Assembly (NCBI RefSeq): GCF_020035535.1
Contig: NZ_CP083350.1
Coordinates: 1,188,501-1,252,500, forward strand
Direction of reading: 5' to 3'
DNA from: Ensifer adhaerens
GTDB lineage: Bacteria > Pseudomonadota > Alphaproteobacteria > Rhizobiales > Rhizobiaceae
DNA length: 64,000 nt
Program-made: the position numbers and the translations under genes
Shown here: piece by piece, positions 25,250-34,644 of the stretch
Numbering within the stretch: the stretch's first letter is position 1
How the letters are laid out: each line of letters opens with the position of its first letter
Notes under the pieces: generated by a model
Database searches by the model: none
What the model saw: the letters and a program-made list of their open reading frames with translations, nothing else
What the model was told of the DNA's origin: nothing

Positions 25250-26407
25250 GTGCGACGGATCACACTCCCCGCCCGCCCGGACTGGCAGGACAAGGCACGA
25301 GCAGTCGGCTTTGGCTTCCACGAAATGTATGGCGAGCCTTACTGGCTCGACGATGCCGCATACGTGTTCACCCTTGAGCAGATAGAGACACAGATCGAGG
25401 GACCAAGCCAAGAGCTTCATGAAATGTGTGTCGAGCTCGTCGCAGATATCGTTACGAGCGACGAAATGCTGCACCGGCTGGCCATCCCGGAAGAGTTCAG
25501 AGATCTCGTTTGCACGTCCTGGCAACGCCGAGATCAGCACCTCTACGGCCGCTTCGATCTGGCGTACGACGGAAGAGGCCCGGCCAAGCTGCTCGAGTAC
25601 AACGCGGATACGCCCACGTCGATATTCGAGTCCGCCTTCTTTCAATACAACTGGCTCACAGATCAGATGGCCAACGGCGTTTTGCCGCCTGACGCTGATC
25701 AGTTCAACTCTCTGCAGGAGTGCCTCATCGAGGCGTTCCAGGGGTTCAATCAGCGTTCCATTTTTCATTTCGCCGCAACCATGGACAATGATGAGGATCG
25801 CGGGACGACGGTTTATCTTATGGACTGTGCCGTGCAGGGAGGCCACCGGGTCGAGTTGCTCGATGTTCGTGACATTGGCGTAGATGCCAGTGGCCGGTTT
25901 ACAGATTTGCAAAACCGCGTCATCGACCGCTGCTTCAAGCTCTATCCGTGGGAATTGATGCTGCGAGAGCCGTTTAGCTGCTACCTGCCGCATTCGGCAT
26001 CTGTCTTCGTCGAGCCGGCCTGGAAAGCCGTCCTTTCGAACAAAGGCCTCCTCCCATTGCTTTGGGATCGCTATCCGAACCATCCAAATCTTCTGCCAAG
26101 CTTTTTCGCCGACGATGCCAGCGCCTGGCAACTTTCAGACTACGTTCGCAAGCCACTGCTTTCTCGTGAAGGCGAGAATGTGTCTGTCTATCGTGATGGT
26201 AAGGAATTCCTGTCCCTGGGAGGGAGCTACGGCGGGGAGGGGTTCGTCGTCCAAGCCTACGCGCCGCTTTTTCACAGTGACGCTGGCTACGCCGTTCTCG
26301 GAAGCTGGATAGTCGGTGATCGTGCTTGCGGCCTCGGCATTCGCGAGGATCGCACCTGTATCACCGCCAATCTGTCGCGGTTCGTACCCCACGTTATCTT
26401 GGACTGA
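25250..26407 (+). CDS. glutathionylspermidine synthase-like ATP-grasp protein (YjfC/YgiC family)
   Basis: The 385-residue protein matches the synthetase half of E. coli Gsp synthase: pre-ATP-grasp start RRITLPARPDWQDKARAVGF, then the signature GRFDLAYDGRGPAKLLEYN followed by ADTPTSIFESA. It keeps the C-terminal phosphate/Mg loop LSLGGSYGGEGF. It lacks the amidase domain of bifunctional Gsp synthase, as YgiC and YjfC do. Family members are thought to form an amide bond between a carboxylate and an amine using ATP; the true substrates of the stand-alone members are unknown. Start is GTG at 25250, directly after the DUF1190 stop at 25248. It is the last intact gene of the locus. Confidence 0.88.
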   Translation: MRRITLPARPDWQDKARAVGFGFHEMYGEPYWLDDAAYVFTLEQIETQIEGPSQELHEMCVELVADIVTSDEMLHRLAIPEEFRDLVCTSWQRRDQHLYGRFDLAYDGRGPAKLLEYNADTPTSIFESAFFQYNWLTDQMANGVLPPDADQFNSLQECLIEAFQGFNQRSIFHFAATMDNDEDRGTTVYLMDCAVQGGHRVELLDVRDIGVDASGRFTDLQNRVIDRCFKLYPWELMLREPFSCYLPHSASVFVEPAWKAVLSNKGLLPLLWDRYPNHPNLLPSFFADDASAWQLSDYVRKPLLSREGENVSVYRDGKEFLSLGGSYGGEGFVVQAYAPLFHSDAGYAVLGSWIVGDRACGLGIREDRTCITANLSRFVPHVILD

Positions 26408-26572
26408 TCTGCTTGGAGCGTGACGGCGCAAGCTGGAGACGGACCATGTGCACGGCCGGTTGCGAGAATGTTCACTGCCTGGGCAAGCAGATCGCATAAT
26501 ATATCGACTGAAAGCTACAAGGGCCGAAGAGGCGTATGGCTCATGCGGTTGTCAGCAATCGACTATTGATAC

Positions 26573-27038
26573 TTTTGATTGCCGAGTCGTTCTCGACCTC
26601 GACGGGGATCGTATCGAGCTCTGCACTCTCGGGCTCCAATATCCATTTTGACTACGATCGTGATGGTTTCGCCGAGAAAACGGGGCTGGGTTTCCGCCGA
26701 CGATGGCATCTTGGTCATCGACGCCAATGGAAATGGATCAGTCGACGGCGCCAACAAGCTCTTTGGCTCGCCGTTGCAGGACGGCTTTGCCGTGCTTGAG
26801 ACGTTCGACAGCAATCGCGACAGTAAGATTGACCAGAACGATGCGACGTTTGAGCAATTGCGCGTGTGGCGCGACCTGGACCAGGACGGGGTGTGTGACG
26901 AAGACGAGTATGACACTCACTGTGGTCGGCATCACCTCAATTTCGCTCAATCGGACCGATGATTACTCATTGGTATGCGATGCCGATGATCTCATCGATG
27001 CTGCTCAGGTTGCATTTCCGACTTACAGATTTTCGTAG
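26573..27038 (+). pseudogene. frameshifted C-terminal remnant of a second Ca-binding type I secreted protein
   Basis: Four consecutive reading-frame pieces line up with the C-terminal block of large type I secreted proteins. First RVVLDLDGDRIELCTLG, then SNIHFDYDRDGFAEKTG, then WVSADDGILVIDANGNG continuing to FDSNRDSKIDQNDA and VWRDLDQDGVCDEDE, finally GITSISLNRTDD. Each change of piece needs a frameshift, so at least three indels are present. The upstream part of the gene is absent. The module parallels the tail of the giant protein at 10571-20374 but is clearly diverged from it. It is a relic of another substrate gene, probably once exported by the same machinery. Confidence 0.75.
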
Positions 27039-27248
27039 AGGTTGGCTCATCCTATCAACGCCTTATTCATTTCTCTGAGAGCTGGTCGATGGTTCGTTGA
27101 TAAATTAATATGAGTAATTAACTCTAGTATTGCTATCTGCACTATCTCGCGATAACGAGGCGGAGAGCTGACAAAGTAGGGTTAAGCGGCTTCGAAACCT
27201 TACGCTTTCCCAGCGATACCGATTGGGGACGCCGAAAGAGGTTGCCGC

Positions 27249-27764
27249 GTGAGCGCGAGCTTTACCGACATATTCCTGAGCAACCGAAAGGCGTTGATCT
27301 GGACGGCCATGAGGATCGTCGGAGACCATCAAGCTGCGGAGGATGTGACGCAGGAGGCCTACGTCCGTGTGAGTAAGGCCGTCGAAGGTGGCACTGTCGA
27401 GCACATCGAGGCGTTCCTTTTCCAGACGGCCCGCAACCTTGCTCTGAACTATAAGCGCAGCCGCCAGATCCGCGGAGCGGTGGAGCTAGATGATATCGCT
27501 GGCACGGATGTTGAAACGATTGCTTCCCCTTTACAAGAAGCCGAGATTATCCATCGCGAGCGCCTTCGGCTGCTGGAGGAGGCGGTCTCCCGACTGCCGG
27601 ATCGGGCTCAGAGGGTCTGGATCCTCAGTAAGGTCGAGAAATGGTCCTATCCCAGGATAGCCGAGCATCTTGGCGTGTCTCCGAATACCGTATTCAATGA
27701 CCTTAAAATGGCTCACGCCTACTGCATGGAAGCACTGGCTAACATCGACAGGGGTGACCGCTGA
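27249..27764 (+). CDS. ECF sigma factor, FecI-like
   Basis: The 171-residue sigma-70 family ECF protein has region 2 at about residues 8-75 (RIVGDHQAAEDVTQEAYVRV, AFLFQTARNLALNYKR) and region 4 at about 105-160 (LPDRAQRVWILSKVEKWSY, then HLGVSPNTVFNDL). It begins with GTG at 27249. A FecR-like gene follows 95 bp downstream, then a TonB receptor with an N-terminal signalling domain. This is the standard cell-surface signalling set in which the ferric-siderophore-bound receptor releases the sigma factor. It likely drives the receptor and possibly the downstream transport operon. Iron repression is expected but no operator was identified with confidence. Confidence 0.9.
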   Translation: MSASFTDIFLSNRKALIWTAMRIVGDHQAAEDVTQEAYVRVSKAVEGGTVEHIEAFLFQTARNLALNYKRSRQIRGAVELDDIAGTDVETIASPLQEAEIIHRERLRLLEEAVSRLPDRAQRVWILSKVEKWSYPRIAEHLGVSPNTVFNDLKMAHAYCMEALANIDRGDR

Positions 27765-27859
27765 TGGGTAAACCGAGTTATTTTGTGAGATTTCCCGGCG
27801 CCGACTGTCTCATGTATAAGACCGCCGATGCTGCCGGACCCGTGATGGGATGGAACTGA

Positions 27860-28876
27860 GTGGGACACGACCGATCAAATTCCGCTGGCGAGCAAGGCTT
27901 CGCCCATTCTGATCCCGTGATGGATGCCGCTTTGGATTGGTTTTTCCAGCTAAAAGGCGAGCCGGACAACAACGATCTCAAAATGAGGTTTGAGGCCTGG
28001 CGAGTTGCGAATAGCGTCAATGAACAGACATTCGATGCGGTCGCCGAAGCGTGGGCCATACCCGAGGCGGAAGAGGTTGCGCGGTCGCTCGCGGAGCGGA
28101 TCAGGTCCGAAGAAATGCCTCAGCCGACTAACGTTGTCGAGCTGAAGCGGGCCAGCCGCGTTTTCCGGTCTTGGGTCGCTGCTGCGGCCGCGGTCATACT
28201 TTTAACGGTCGGGTACCAGCAGTATCCAGCGCTGCGGATACAGTGGGAGGCGGATTATGTTACAGCCGCCGGTGCGCAGCGGGAGGTCGTCTTGCCGGAT
28301 GGATCGAAAGCTGTACTGAATACCGATACTGCCATTGCACTCGACTTCGAAGGGATCAAGCGGTCCGTTCGGCTTCTGAAGGGCGAAGCCTATTTTGATG
28401 TGGTTCACGATGCCTCCCGCCCGTTCGATGTCGCCGCCGCATTTTCGCAAGTAGAGGTCAAAGGCACCGCATTCTCAGTCCGGCGTGATGACGACAAGGA
28501 CGCCGTCGCTCTTGAGCGCGGCCACGTCGAGGTGAGGAGCCTGTCGCATCCAGGAAAGAAGGTCGACCTCCAGCCAGGTCAGGCGATTGTCGCCTCGGCT
28601 TCGACCATTTCAGCGGTTCAGGCGATCGACAGTTCGGTGAGGTTTGCATGGCTGAAAGGCCAGATCGCCTTCCAGGATCAACCGTTCAAGACTGTGCTAA
28701 ATGAACTTCAGCGATATTATGGCCACTCAGTTGTCCGCACCGGCACATCGTTTGATGACGTGAAGGTCAATGGGCGCTACCGCATCGATAATCCCGAGCT
28801 TGCTATCCGGTCTCTGGCGACAACGGTAGGTGCCTCGGTGACCCGCCTGCCGGGCGGAATTCTAATCCTTCGTTAA
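27860..28876 (+). CDS. FecR-family anti-sigma/signalling protein
   Basis: The 338-residue protein has a cytoplasmic N-terminal DUF4880-like segment (ALDWFFQLKGEPDNNDLKMRF, AWRVANSVNEQTFDAVAEAW) and one membrane helix near 100-118 (SWVAAAAAVILLTVGY). The periplasmic FecR domain holds REVVLPDGSKAVLNTDTAI and RLLKGEAYFDV. The C-terminal STN-like end (FQDQPFKTVLNELQRYYG, RLPGGILIL) contacts the receptor signalling domain. The start is GTG at 27860. It sits between the sigma factor and its receptor, as in fecIRA-type systems. The next gene is interrupted by an IS, so the signalling input is probably lost. Confidence 0.9.
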   Translation: MGHDRSNSAGEQGFAHSDPVMDAALDWFFQLKGEPDNNDLKMRFEAWRVANSVNEQTFDAVAEAWAIPEAEEVARSLAERIRSEEMPQPTNVVELKRASRVFRSWVAAAAAVILLTVGYQQYPALRIQWEADYVTAAGAQREVVLPDGSKAVLNTDTAIALDFEGIKRSVRLLKGEAYFDVVHDASRPFDVAAAFSQVEVKGTAFSVRRDDDKDAVALERGHVEVRSLSHPGKKVDLQPGQAIVASASTISAVQAIDSSVRFAWLKGQIAFQDQPFKTVLNELQRYYGHSVVRTGTSFDDVKVNGRYRIDNPELAIRSLATTVGASVTRLPGGILILR

Positions 28877-28982
28877 TAGCTCAACTTTTTTTGTGAGATT
28901 ACTCTTCGTCGCGTGTCCCAGTTACAGGGATCTCGTTTCAACAAATTTTCGGTCCCTGAACATTGCTGAGAGGGATACGGGA

Positions 28983-30068
28983 ATGACGGGCAGGGCAACA
29001 GCGGGCGGTTCAGGACCGGGAGCTGTAACTCAACGGAAAAGTCAGCGGAAGTCGCGCAGGTTTTCGCTATTATTTCTATCGACGTTCCTGGGGACCATTG
29101 TCGCTGGAGGTTACACGACCGCGCTGGCGCAAGAGGCCAGAGAAACCCTTTCCTTCAATATCCCGGCTCAGCCTCTGGCGTCAGCATTGGCAACTTTCAT
29201 GCGCGCCAGTGAGTGGGATGTCAGCTTCACATCCGACGCAGTCTCTGGCAAACGCTCGACGGTGGTCACAGGACTTATGTCGCCAGAGCAGGCGCTCAGA
29301 ACTCTGCTCGCAGGAACCGGCGTGATCGTGCGCATGGCTGGTGCAAGGACCGCAGCACTGGTTGTCGCATCGTCGAACGGTAATGATGCGAGCAGTGGCG
29401 ACACTACCACTTTGCAGCCAATTGTTGTTGCAGTTCAAGGTTCCACCACGGAAGGAACCGGCTCCTATACCACCGGCGAAATGAGCACGGCCACAGGGTT
29501 GGACTTGTCGATTAGGGAAACCCCGCAATCGGTGAGTGTCGTGTCCAGCGCACGCATGCGTGATAACGGCATGACTACGGTGGAAGATGCTCTTAGTAAG
29601 ACAACAGGCATCACCGTGTTAGCCACCGGTGGCGAACGGAGCAACTATTTCTCACGAGGCTTCCAGGTCGACAACATCATGATGGATGGTGTGCCGATCG
29701 CGCACGATTCTGACACTCTCGGTTCCGCCTCACTGGCCATGTATGATCGCATTGAGGTGGTTCGCGGGGCGACAGGCCTTCTTGAAGGTGCAGGCAACCC
29801 TTCTGCCTCGATCAACCTGGTTCGCAAGCGTCCGACGGACACGCGCCAGATTTCGGTCACGGGCTCGGCCGGAAGTTGGGCAGACTACATGGGCATATTG
29901 GATGCCGGCGGTTCGCTCAATGCGGATGGTAGCCTGCGCGGGCGCTTCGTTACCTCACTTCAGGATGCCAATACATACACTCAGGATTACGAGCACAAGC
30001 GGCAGCTCTACTACGGAGTTCTTGAGGCTGATATTACCGACAACACCATGCTGACCTGCCACGGGTAA
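28983..30068 (+). pseudogene. TonB-dependent siderophore receptor, 5' part (interrupted by IS)
   Basis: The N-terminal 356 codons of a FhuA/FpvA-like receptor. The signal peptide ends near TTALAQ. An STN signalling domain follows (ETLSFNIPAQPLASALATFM to about residue 125). The plug domain runs from RETPQSVSVVSSARMRDNGM to RIEVVRGATGLLEGAG-NPSASINLVRKRP. The reading frame runs into the IS at 30052 and stops six codons later at 30068. Removing the IS and one copy of the 4-bp duplication joins DNTMLT to FGGYYNSER in frame. The result is a gene of 2,484 bp (827 residues), normal for the family. ATG at 28983 follows GGGATACGGGA. It is non-functional unless the IS excises precisely. Confidence 0.9.
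30048..30051. repeat. target-site duplication ATGC (left copy)
   Basis: ATGC immediately precedes the left inverted repeat of the IS, and an identical ATGC lies at 31323-31326 immediately after the right end. A 4-bp duplication is the expected length for IS407-group elements. Confidence 0.9.
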
Positions 30069-30114
30069 TTTCCTCCAGATTGGATTAGAGTCCGGCCTGA
30101 TTAAGGACGGACGC

Positions 30115-30381
30115 ATGAAGAAGCAGAGATTTACGGAAGAGCAGATTATTGCGGTGCTGAAGGAGCAGGAGGCTGGCGCGAAGGTGGCTGAGCTCTGCCG
30201 CAAGCACGGGATTTCGGAAGCGACCTTTTATAACTGGAAAGCCAAATACGGCGGTATGGAGGTCTCCGAGGCGAAGCGTCTCAAGGCGCTCGAGGAGGAG
30301 AATGCTAAGCTGAAGAAGCTGTTGGCCGAGCAGATGCTGGACGCTGCCGCGCTCCGCGAGCTTCTGGCAAAAAAATGGTAG
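30115..30381 (+). CDS. IS407-group transposase OrfA
   Basis: The 88-residue protein has the IS3 OrfA helix-turn-helix: [20 protein letters not shown], then [21 protein letters not shown] leucine-zipper-like coiled coil follows ([20 protein letters not shown]). It ends in a run of seven A residues of DNA at 30369-30375 (LAKKW-stop). That A-run is a classic slippery site allowing a -1 shift into orfB to make the OrfAB transposase. Intact. Confidence 0.93.
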   Translation: MKKQRFTEEQIIAVLKEQEAGAKVAELCRKHGISEATFYNWKAKYGGMEVSEAKRLKALEEENAKLKKLLAEQMLDAAALRELLAKKW

Positions 30382-31304
30382 GGCCTGCCGCCAAGCGCGA
30401 AGCCGTCGCGCATCTGAAGACCGTGATGGGTCTTTCGGAACGGCGGGCCTGCCAGATCATATCCGCTGATCGGAAGATGGTGCGCTATCGGTCCTGCCGG
30501 CCGCCGGAGGTCGAACTGCGGGCAAGACTGCGCGACCTCGCCAACGAGCGACGGCGTTTCGGCTATCGGCGGCTGTTCGTCCTGCTCAAGCGAGACGGAG
30601 AGCCGTCCGGCGTCAATCGCATCTACCGGCTCTACCGCGAGGAAGGGCTGTCGGTCCGCAAGCGGAAAGCCAGACGGCGTGCCGTCGGCACGCGTGCGCC
30701 GATCCTGGTCGAAGCGAAGGCCAATGCCCGCTGGTCGCTGGATTTCGTCCACGACCAGTTTGCCTGCGGAAGGAGGTTTCGCGTGCTCAACATCGTCGAT
30801 GACGTGACGCGCGAATGCCTGGCGGCAATCCCCGACACATCGATCTCCGGGCGTCGGGTCGCCCGCGAACTGACGGCGCTTATCGAACGGCGCGGCAAGC
30901 CCGGCATGATCGTCTCCGACCATGGCACGGAGTTCACGTCGAACGCGATCCTCGCCTGGTCAAAGGAGCACAAGGTCGAATGGCACTACATCGCGCCGGG
31001 AAAGCCGATGCAGAACGGCTACGTCGAATCCTTCAACGGCCGCATGCGCGACGAACTGCTGAACGAGAGCCTGTTCTTCGGTCTCGGCCACGCTCGCAGC
31101 GCCATTTCCGAATGGGCGGAGGATTACAACAATTTCCGGCCACACTCATCGCTCGGATATCAGACCCCGGCCAACTATGCCGGGACCATCGCCGCAACCG
31201 GCTCCAACGCTGCGCAAGATGAAGGCTACGCGTTTCCGCCGGTTGCTCCCACCGCGCCAAATGGCGTATCGAAAACCGCCGGGGCTCTAATCGCCGCTGG
31301 ATGA
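30375..31304 (+). CDS. IS407-group transposase OrfB (DDE integrase)
   Basis: The 309-residue protein contains an HTH_21 region ([21 protein letters not shown]) and the rve integrase core. The DDE residues are visible: [10 protein letters not shown] (first Asp), [12 protein letters not shown] (second Asp) and [18 protein letters not shown] (Glu). It ends with the family-typical [16 protein letters not shown]. Its ATG at 30375 overlaps the end of orfA in the -1 frame. Coding potential is undamaged, in contrast to the other IS remnants in the window. Confidence 0.93.
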   Translation: MVGPAAKREAVAHLKTVMGLSERRACQIISADRKMVRYRSCRPPEVELRARLRDLANERRRFGYRRLFVLLKRDGEPSGVNRIYRLYREEGLSVRKRKARRRAVGTRAPILVEAKANARWSLDFVHDQFACGRRFRVLNIVDDVTRECLAAIPDTSISGRRVARELTALIERRGKPGMIVSDHGTEFTSNAILAWSKEHKVEWHYIAPGKPMQNGYVESFNGRMRDELLNESLFFGLGHARSAISEWAEDYNNFRPHSSLGYQTPANYAGTIAATGSNAAQDEGYAFPPVAPTAPNGVSKTAGALIAAG

Positions 31305-31326
31305 AAGTTCAGTGGCAGGTCAATGC

Positions 31327-32741
31327 TGACTTTTGGTGGATACTATAACAGTGAGCGAAACCCGGGAGCCGACTGGAATGGTCTACCTGCTCGGCCTGAT
31401 GGATCCTTCTACGATTTCGATCGTTCAGTTCGCTCGAGCCCATCCTGGACATATTGGGACAAGGAAAACTTTAATGTCTTCGGCGAGGTCAAACACGAGT
31501 TCGAAAACGACTGGGAATTGAACGTTAAGGGCAGCTATCTTGATACGAAACTGGATATGTTGGGCGCGTCTCTCTACCGCCTCGATCCTTCTGCGGATGA
31601 ACTCCAGTACAATGTTGGGAAGTATTTCTATCACCACAAGCAGACAGCGCTGGATGCTAATCTCAAAGGCGATTTTGTCGCGTTCGGCCGCACCCATGAA
31701 TTCTCCGTCGGCGCGAATTATCGCAAGAACAGGAGCGACGATGGCCCTGGCGGATGGCCGGCATCCTTCCCTTACCGGTTCGACCCTCTGAACTGGCAAA
31801 ATTCCATCGATGCTCCCTATCCTGAGTTCAACTATCTTTGGTCCCTCCAGTCCGAGATCGTCAACTTTGGCGTTTACGGAACGACAAAGATCAACATTGC
31901 TGATCCACTCAACATCTTTCTTGGTGGGCGCCTAAGCTGGAACGATACTGAAACGCATTACCGTAGCGGCACCTACGAGGAGGCAACAGCCTTCAACGCG
32001 AAGGGCAAATTCACGCCTTACATTGCTGCGACCTTCGATATCACTGACAATCTGACCGTCTACGGCAGCATTACGGATATCTTCAAGCCTCAGAACTACC
32101 AGACGGCCGGCGGGGGTCTGATCGATCCTGTTGAAGGCACGAACTACGAGGTGGGCTTGAAGGGCGAGTTCATGGACGGCCGACTGAACGCTAGCGTGGC
32201 CGTGTTCCAGATCGACCAGACGAACCTTCCGCAACAGGTCGTCGGCAGCTGCGGTGGTCTTGACTGCTATACCGCCGCTGGCGAAGTTCGCAGCCGCGGC
32301 CTCGAAGTTGAGGTTTCTGGCGAGATCACTGACGGTTGGAATGTATTCGCTGGGTATACCTATGTGGATTCTCGTTATGTCGAGGGCTCATCCAGTGGCG
32401 CTGCGGGTTCACGCTATGGCCGCGATCTCCCGCAGAATACTCTGACGCTATCGACGATCTATACCTTATCTGGTGAGTGGGAGAATTGGCGTATTGGCGC
32501 TTCAGCCCGAGCACAGAGCAAGATCGAGGGGGATGTCGCAGGCGTCACCACAACCAAACAAGGTGGCTTTGGGACTGTCGATCTGATGGCCGCATACAAT
32601 CCGAATGAAAAGACCGAATTCCGCCTAAACGTCTACAACGTTTTCGACAAATATTACTACAAGAGCGTCGGTTACACCGACAACGCCAACATCCTCGGGG
32701 CGCCGCGAAGCTTCATGCTGACCGGAACTTACAAATTCTAG
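31327..32741 (+). pseudogene. TonB-dependent siderophore receptor, 3' part
   Basis: The C-terminal 471 codons encode the beta-barrel of the receptor split by the IS. The segment starts TFGGYYNSERNPGADW and contains barrel strands with extracellular loops. Typical late motifs are NLTVYGSITDIFKPQN, GTNYEVGLKGEFMDGRLNAS and WNVFAGYTYVDSRYV. It ends in the C-terminal barrel signature APRSFMLTGTYKF with terminal Phe. The frame is continuous with the 5' part once the IS is removed. No start codon with a ribosome-binding site was seen at the IS border, so this half is unlikely to be translated. Its stop is 51 bp before the binding-protein gene. Confidence 0.9.
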
Positions 32742-32792
32742 CCGAATTGGCGGCCGTGAGGCCGCAGACTTCCCGTAAACGAGGATACTAAC

Positions 32793-33803
32793 ATGCGGAC
32801 CAGCTTCGATGCACTGGCTTTTTTCCAGCAGGGACGATTGCTTCGGTGCGTTGCCATGCTTGTGTTTTGTGGGACCGCAATGGTGGCACCGAAAGACATT
32901 GGACGCGCCGAGGATAGCACTCACGTCGTCCGACATGCACTTGGTCAAACACGTATTGTGTCGCATCCGCAGCGTATCATGACATTAGGTTGGAGTGGTG
33001 AGGACGTCGTTCTTGCGCTGGGGCAGACACCGGTCGCAATGACAAGATATGGAGCATTCGCGAGCGGTATGTTTCCGTGGGTGGAGGAAAAATTTGCCGG
33101 ACCTGCCCCCACCTTGCTGAGCGGAGACTTCGACTACGAGAAGATTGCCGCTTTGAAGCCGGATCTGATCCTTGGGGTTTATTCGGGCATAGACGAGCGG
33201 GCGTACAAGCGCCTCAGCGCCATTGCGCCCACCGTGGTGTATCGCAGTGGCCCCTGGAGCGCAGACTGGCACGAACAGACAACTATCATTGGAGAAACGC
33301 TGGGCAAGGCCAGAGAAGCCGAGGCGCTTATCGAAGGCACCGAAAAACAGCTGGGTGCCCTCGGTCAGACACATCCCGAGCTTGAGGGCAAAAGCTTCAC
33401 TTTCGGGACCTATTTTCCCGGCAGCAATGGTATTGTCGTGTATTTGCCAAAGGATCCGCGGGTGGCGGCCCTGACCGGGCTCGGCTTGCTGCCTTCCGAA
33501 GGCGTAAGAGACCTGTCGAAGCGGGCGCCCGAAGAGACCTCCGTCTCGGTATCGCTTGAGGAGCTCTCGTCGATCGACGCTGACGTCTTCATCATGTGGT
33601 ACGGCCCCGGTGCGCGTGCGGCAGCCGAAGCGCAGCCCCTGTTTAACATGCTGGGCGCGGTCAAGCGTGGCTCCTATGTGGCGCTGGAGGATCCGGTCGA
33701 TGTGTGGTCGACGTCTGCCTTGAGCGTTCTATCAATCCCCTATGGTTTCCCCAGATTTGTGCCTCGCCTTGCCGAGGCCGCGGCTCATGCGAACGGACGA
33801 TGA
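32793..33803 (+). CDS. iron-siderophore ABC transporter substrate-binding protein
   Basis: The 336-residue periplasmic protein has a signal region (LLRCVAMLVFCGTAMVA, cleavage near GRAEDS). The FepB/FecB-type fold shows TRIVSHPQRIMTLGWSGEDVV, YEKIAALKPDLILGVYSG and ERAYKRLSAIAPTVVY. It captures the ferric siderophore in the periplasm and delivers it to the FecCD permeases encoded downstream. It heads a tightly packed operon: stop and next start are separated by a single base. It lies just downstream of the broken receptor, so the substrate may no longer reach it unless another receptor exists. Confidence 0.9.
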   Translation: MRTSFDALAFFQQGRLLRCVAMLVFCGTAMVAPKDIGRAEDSTHVVRHALGQTRIVSHPQRIMTLGWSGEDVVLALGQTPVAMTRYGAFASGMFPWVEEKFAGPAPTLLSGDFDYEKIAALKPDLILGVYSGIDERAYKRLSAIAPTVVYRSGPWSADWHEQTTIIGETLGKAREAEALIEGTEKQLGALGQTHPELEGKSFTFGTYFPGSNGIVVYLPKDPRVAALTGLGLLPSEGVRDLSKRAPEETSVSVSLEELSSIDADVFIMWYGPGARAAAEAQPLFNMLGAVKRGSYVALEDPVDVWSTSALSVLSIPYGFPRFVPRLAEAAAHANGR

Positions 33804-33804
33804 C

Positions 33805-34644
33805 ATGCCAGCGAATGCCGAAGCTCTTTCAGGTGCAGCCGACCACGACCATGACCACCACGATCCCTATTTCGAGGACTATTTTCTGGCCGAGACGACT
33901 TCGGTCGTGCGGCTGACACCGTCGATGATCCGTGTCGTGGTCAAGGTGGATGGCGGCGAACGCTTGCTGCCGAGCGGCCATCCGGACGAATGGGTGCGGC
34001 TTGCACTGAGTCCCGATGATGCCACGCCGGTGACGATCCCGGTCCTGATGGAGAACGGCAAGTGGGGGCGGCCGGATGGCTCGAAACACTGCCCGAACCG
34101 CCCCTACACGATCCGCCGCTGGGATGCCGAACGGTGCGAGATGGTAATCGACATCGTCGTCCATGAAGGCGGCGTCGCAGCCGGCTGGGCGATGAACGCG
34201 GCAGTCGGCGATGTGGTCGGCATCTGTAATCCCGAAGGCCGGTTCTGGATGCCGAAGGGTAGCGAGTGGCTGCTGATGCTGACCGATATTACCGGGCTTC
34301 CTGCCGTCGCTCGCGTGCTGGAAGAGCTGGCGGATGGTTTCAAAGTCATCGTGCATGTCGAAGTGCCGTCGGATGCGGACTGCCAGGACATCGGAACGGT
34401 GGCGGATGCCGACATCCACTGGCACGCCTGCCATGGGCCCAGAGACGAGCGGCCGGGTTACACCGAACTCTCCCGTATCGCTGGGGAGATCTCCTCTCTG
34501 CCCGATGGGCCGGGCTATATCTACATTGCAGGTGAAGCACGGGCTGTATCCGATTGCCGCAAGCATTTCCGCGATCGGCTCGGTTTCGACAAGGATCGGA
34601 TCGACGCGATCGGCTATTGGATCGAAGGGCAGGCGCGGGTGTGA
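33805..34644 (+). CDS. siderophore-interacting protein (FAD-dependent ferric reductase family)
   Basis: The 279-residue flavoprotein has a His/Asp-rich N-terminus (DHDHDHHDPYFEDYF), unusual for the family and possibly metal-binding. The ferredoxin-reductase-like FAD domain contains RPYTIRRWD and a long IVVHEGGVAAGWAMNA segment. The SIP C-terminal domain contains YIYIAGEARAVSDCRKHFRD. These cytosolic proteins reduce ferric siderophores with NAD(P)H to release iron. I start at ATG 33805, just after the preceding stop; an ATG at 33787 overlapping the previous gene is also possible. It overlaps the next gene by four bases (GTGA). Confidence 0.9.
   Translation: MPANAEALSGAADHDHDHHDPYFEDYFLAETTSVVRLTPSMIRVVVKVDGGERLLPSGHPDEWVRLALSPDDATPVTIPVLMENGKWGRPDGSKHCPNRPYTIRRWDAERCEMVIDIVVHEGGVAAGWAMNAAVGDVVGICNPEGRFWMPKGSEWLLMLTDITGLPAVARVLEELADGFKVIVHVEVPSDADCQDIGTVADADIHWHACHGPRDERPGYTELSRIAGEISSLPDGPGYIYIAGEARAVSDCRKHFRDRLGFDKDRIDAIGYWIEGQARV

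Larger units (their letters stand above)
30052..31322 (+). mobile_element. IS3-family insertion sequence, IS407 group, 1,271 bp
   Basis: The element is bounded by imperfect inverted repeats beginning TGACCTGCCAC at the left (30052) and ending GTGGCAGGTCA at the right (31322). The outermost 11 bases match exactly. It carries overlapping orfA and orfB and is flanked by ATGC direct repeats. The TGACCTGCC terminus, the 4-bp duplication and the two-ORF layout all match the IS407 group of IS3 elements. Both ORFs look intact, so it may still be mobile. Confidence 0.93.
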
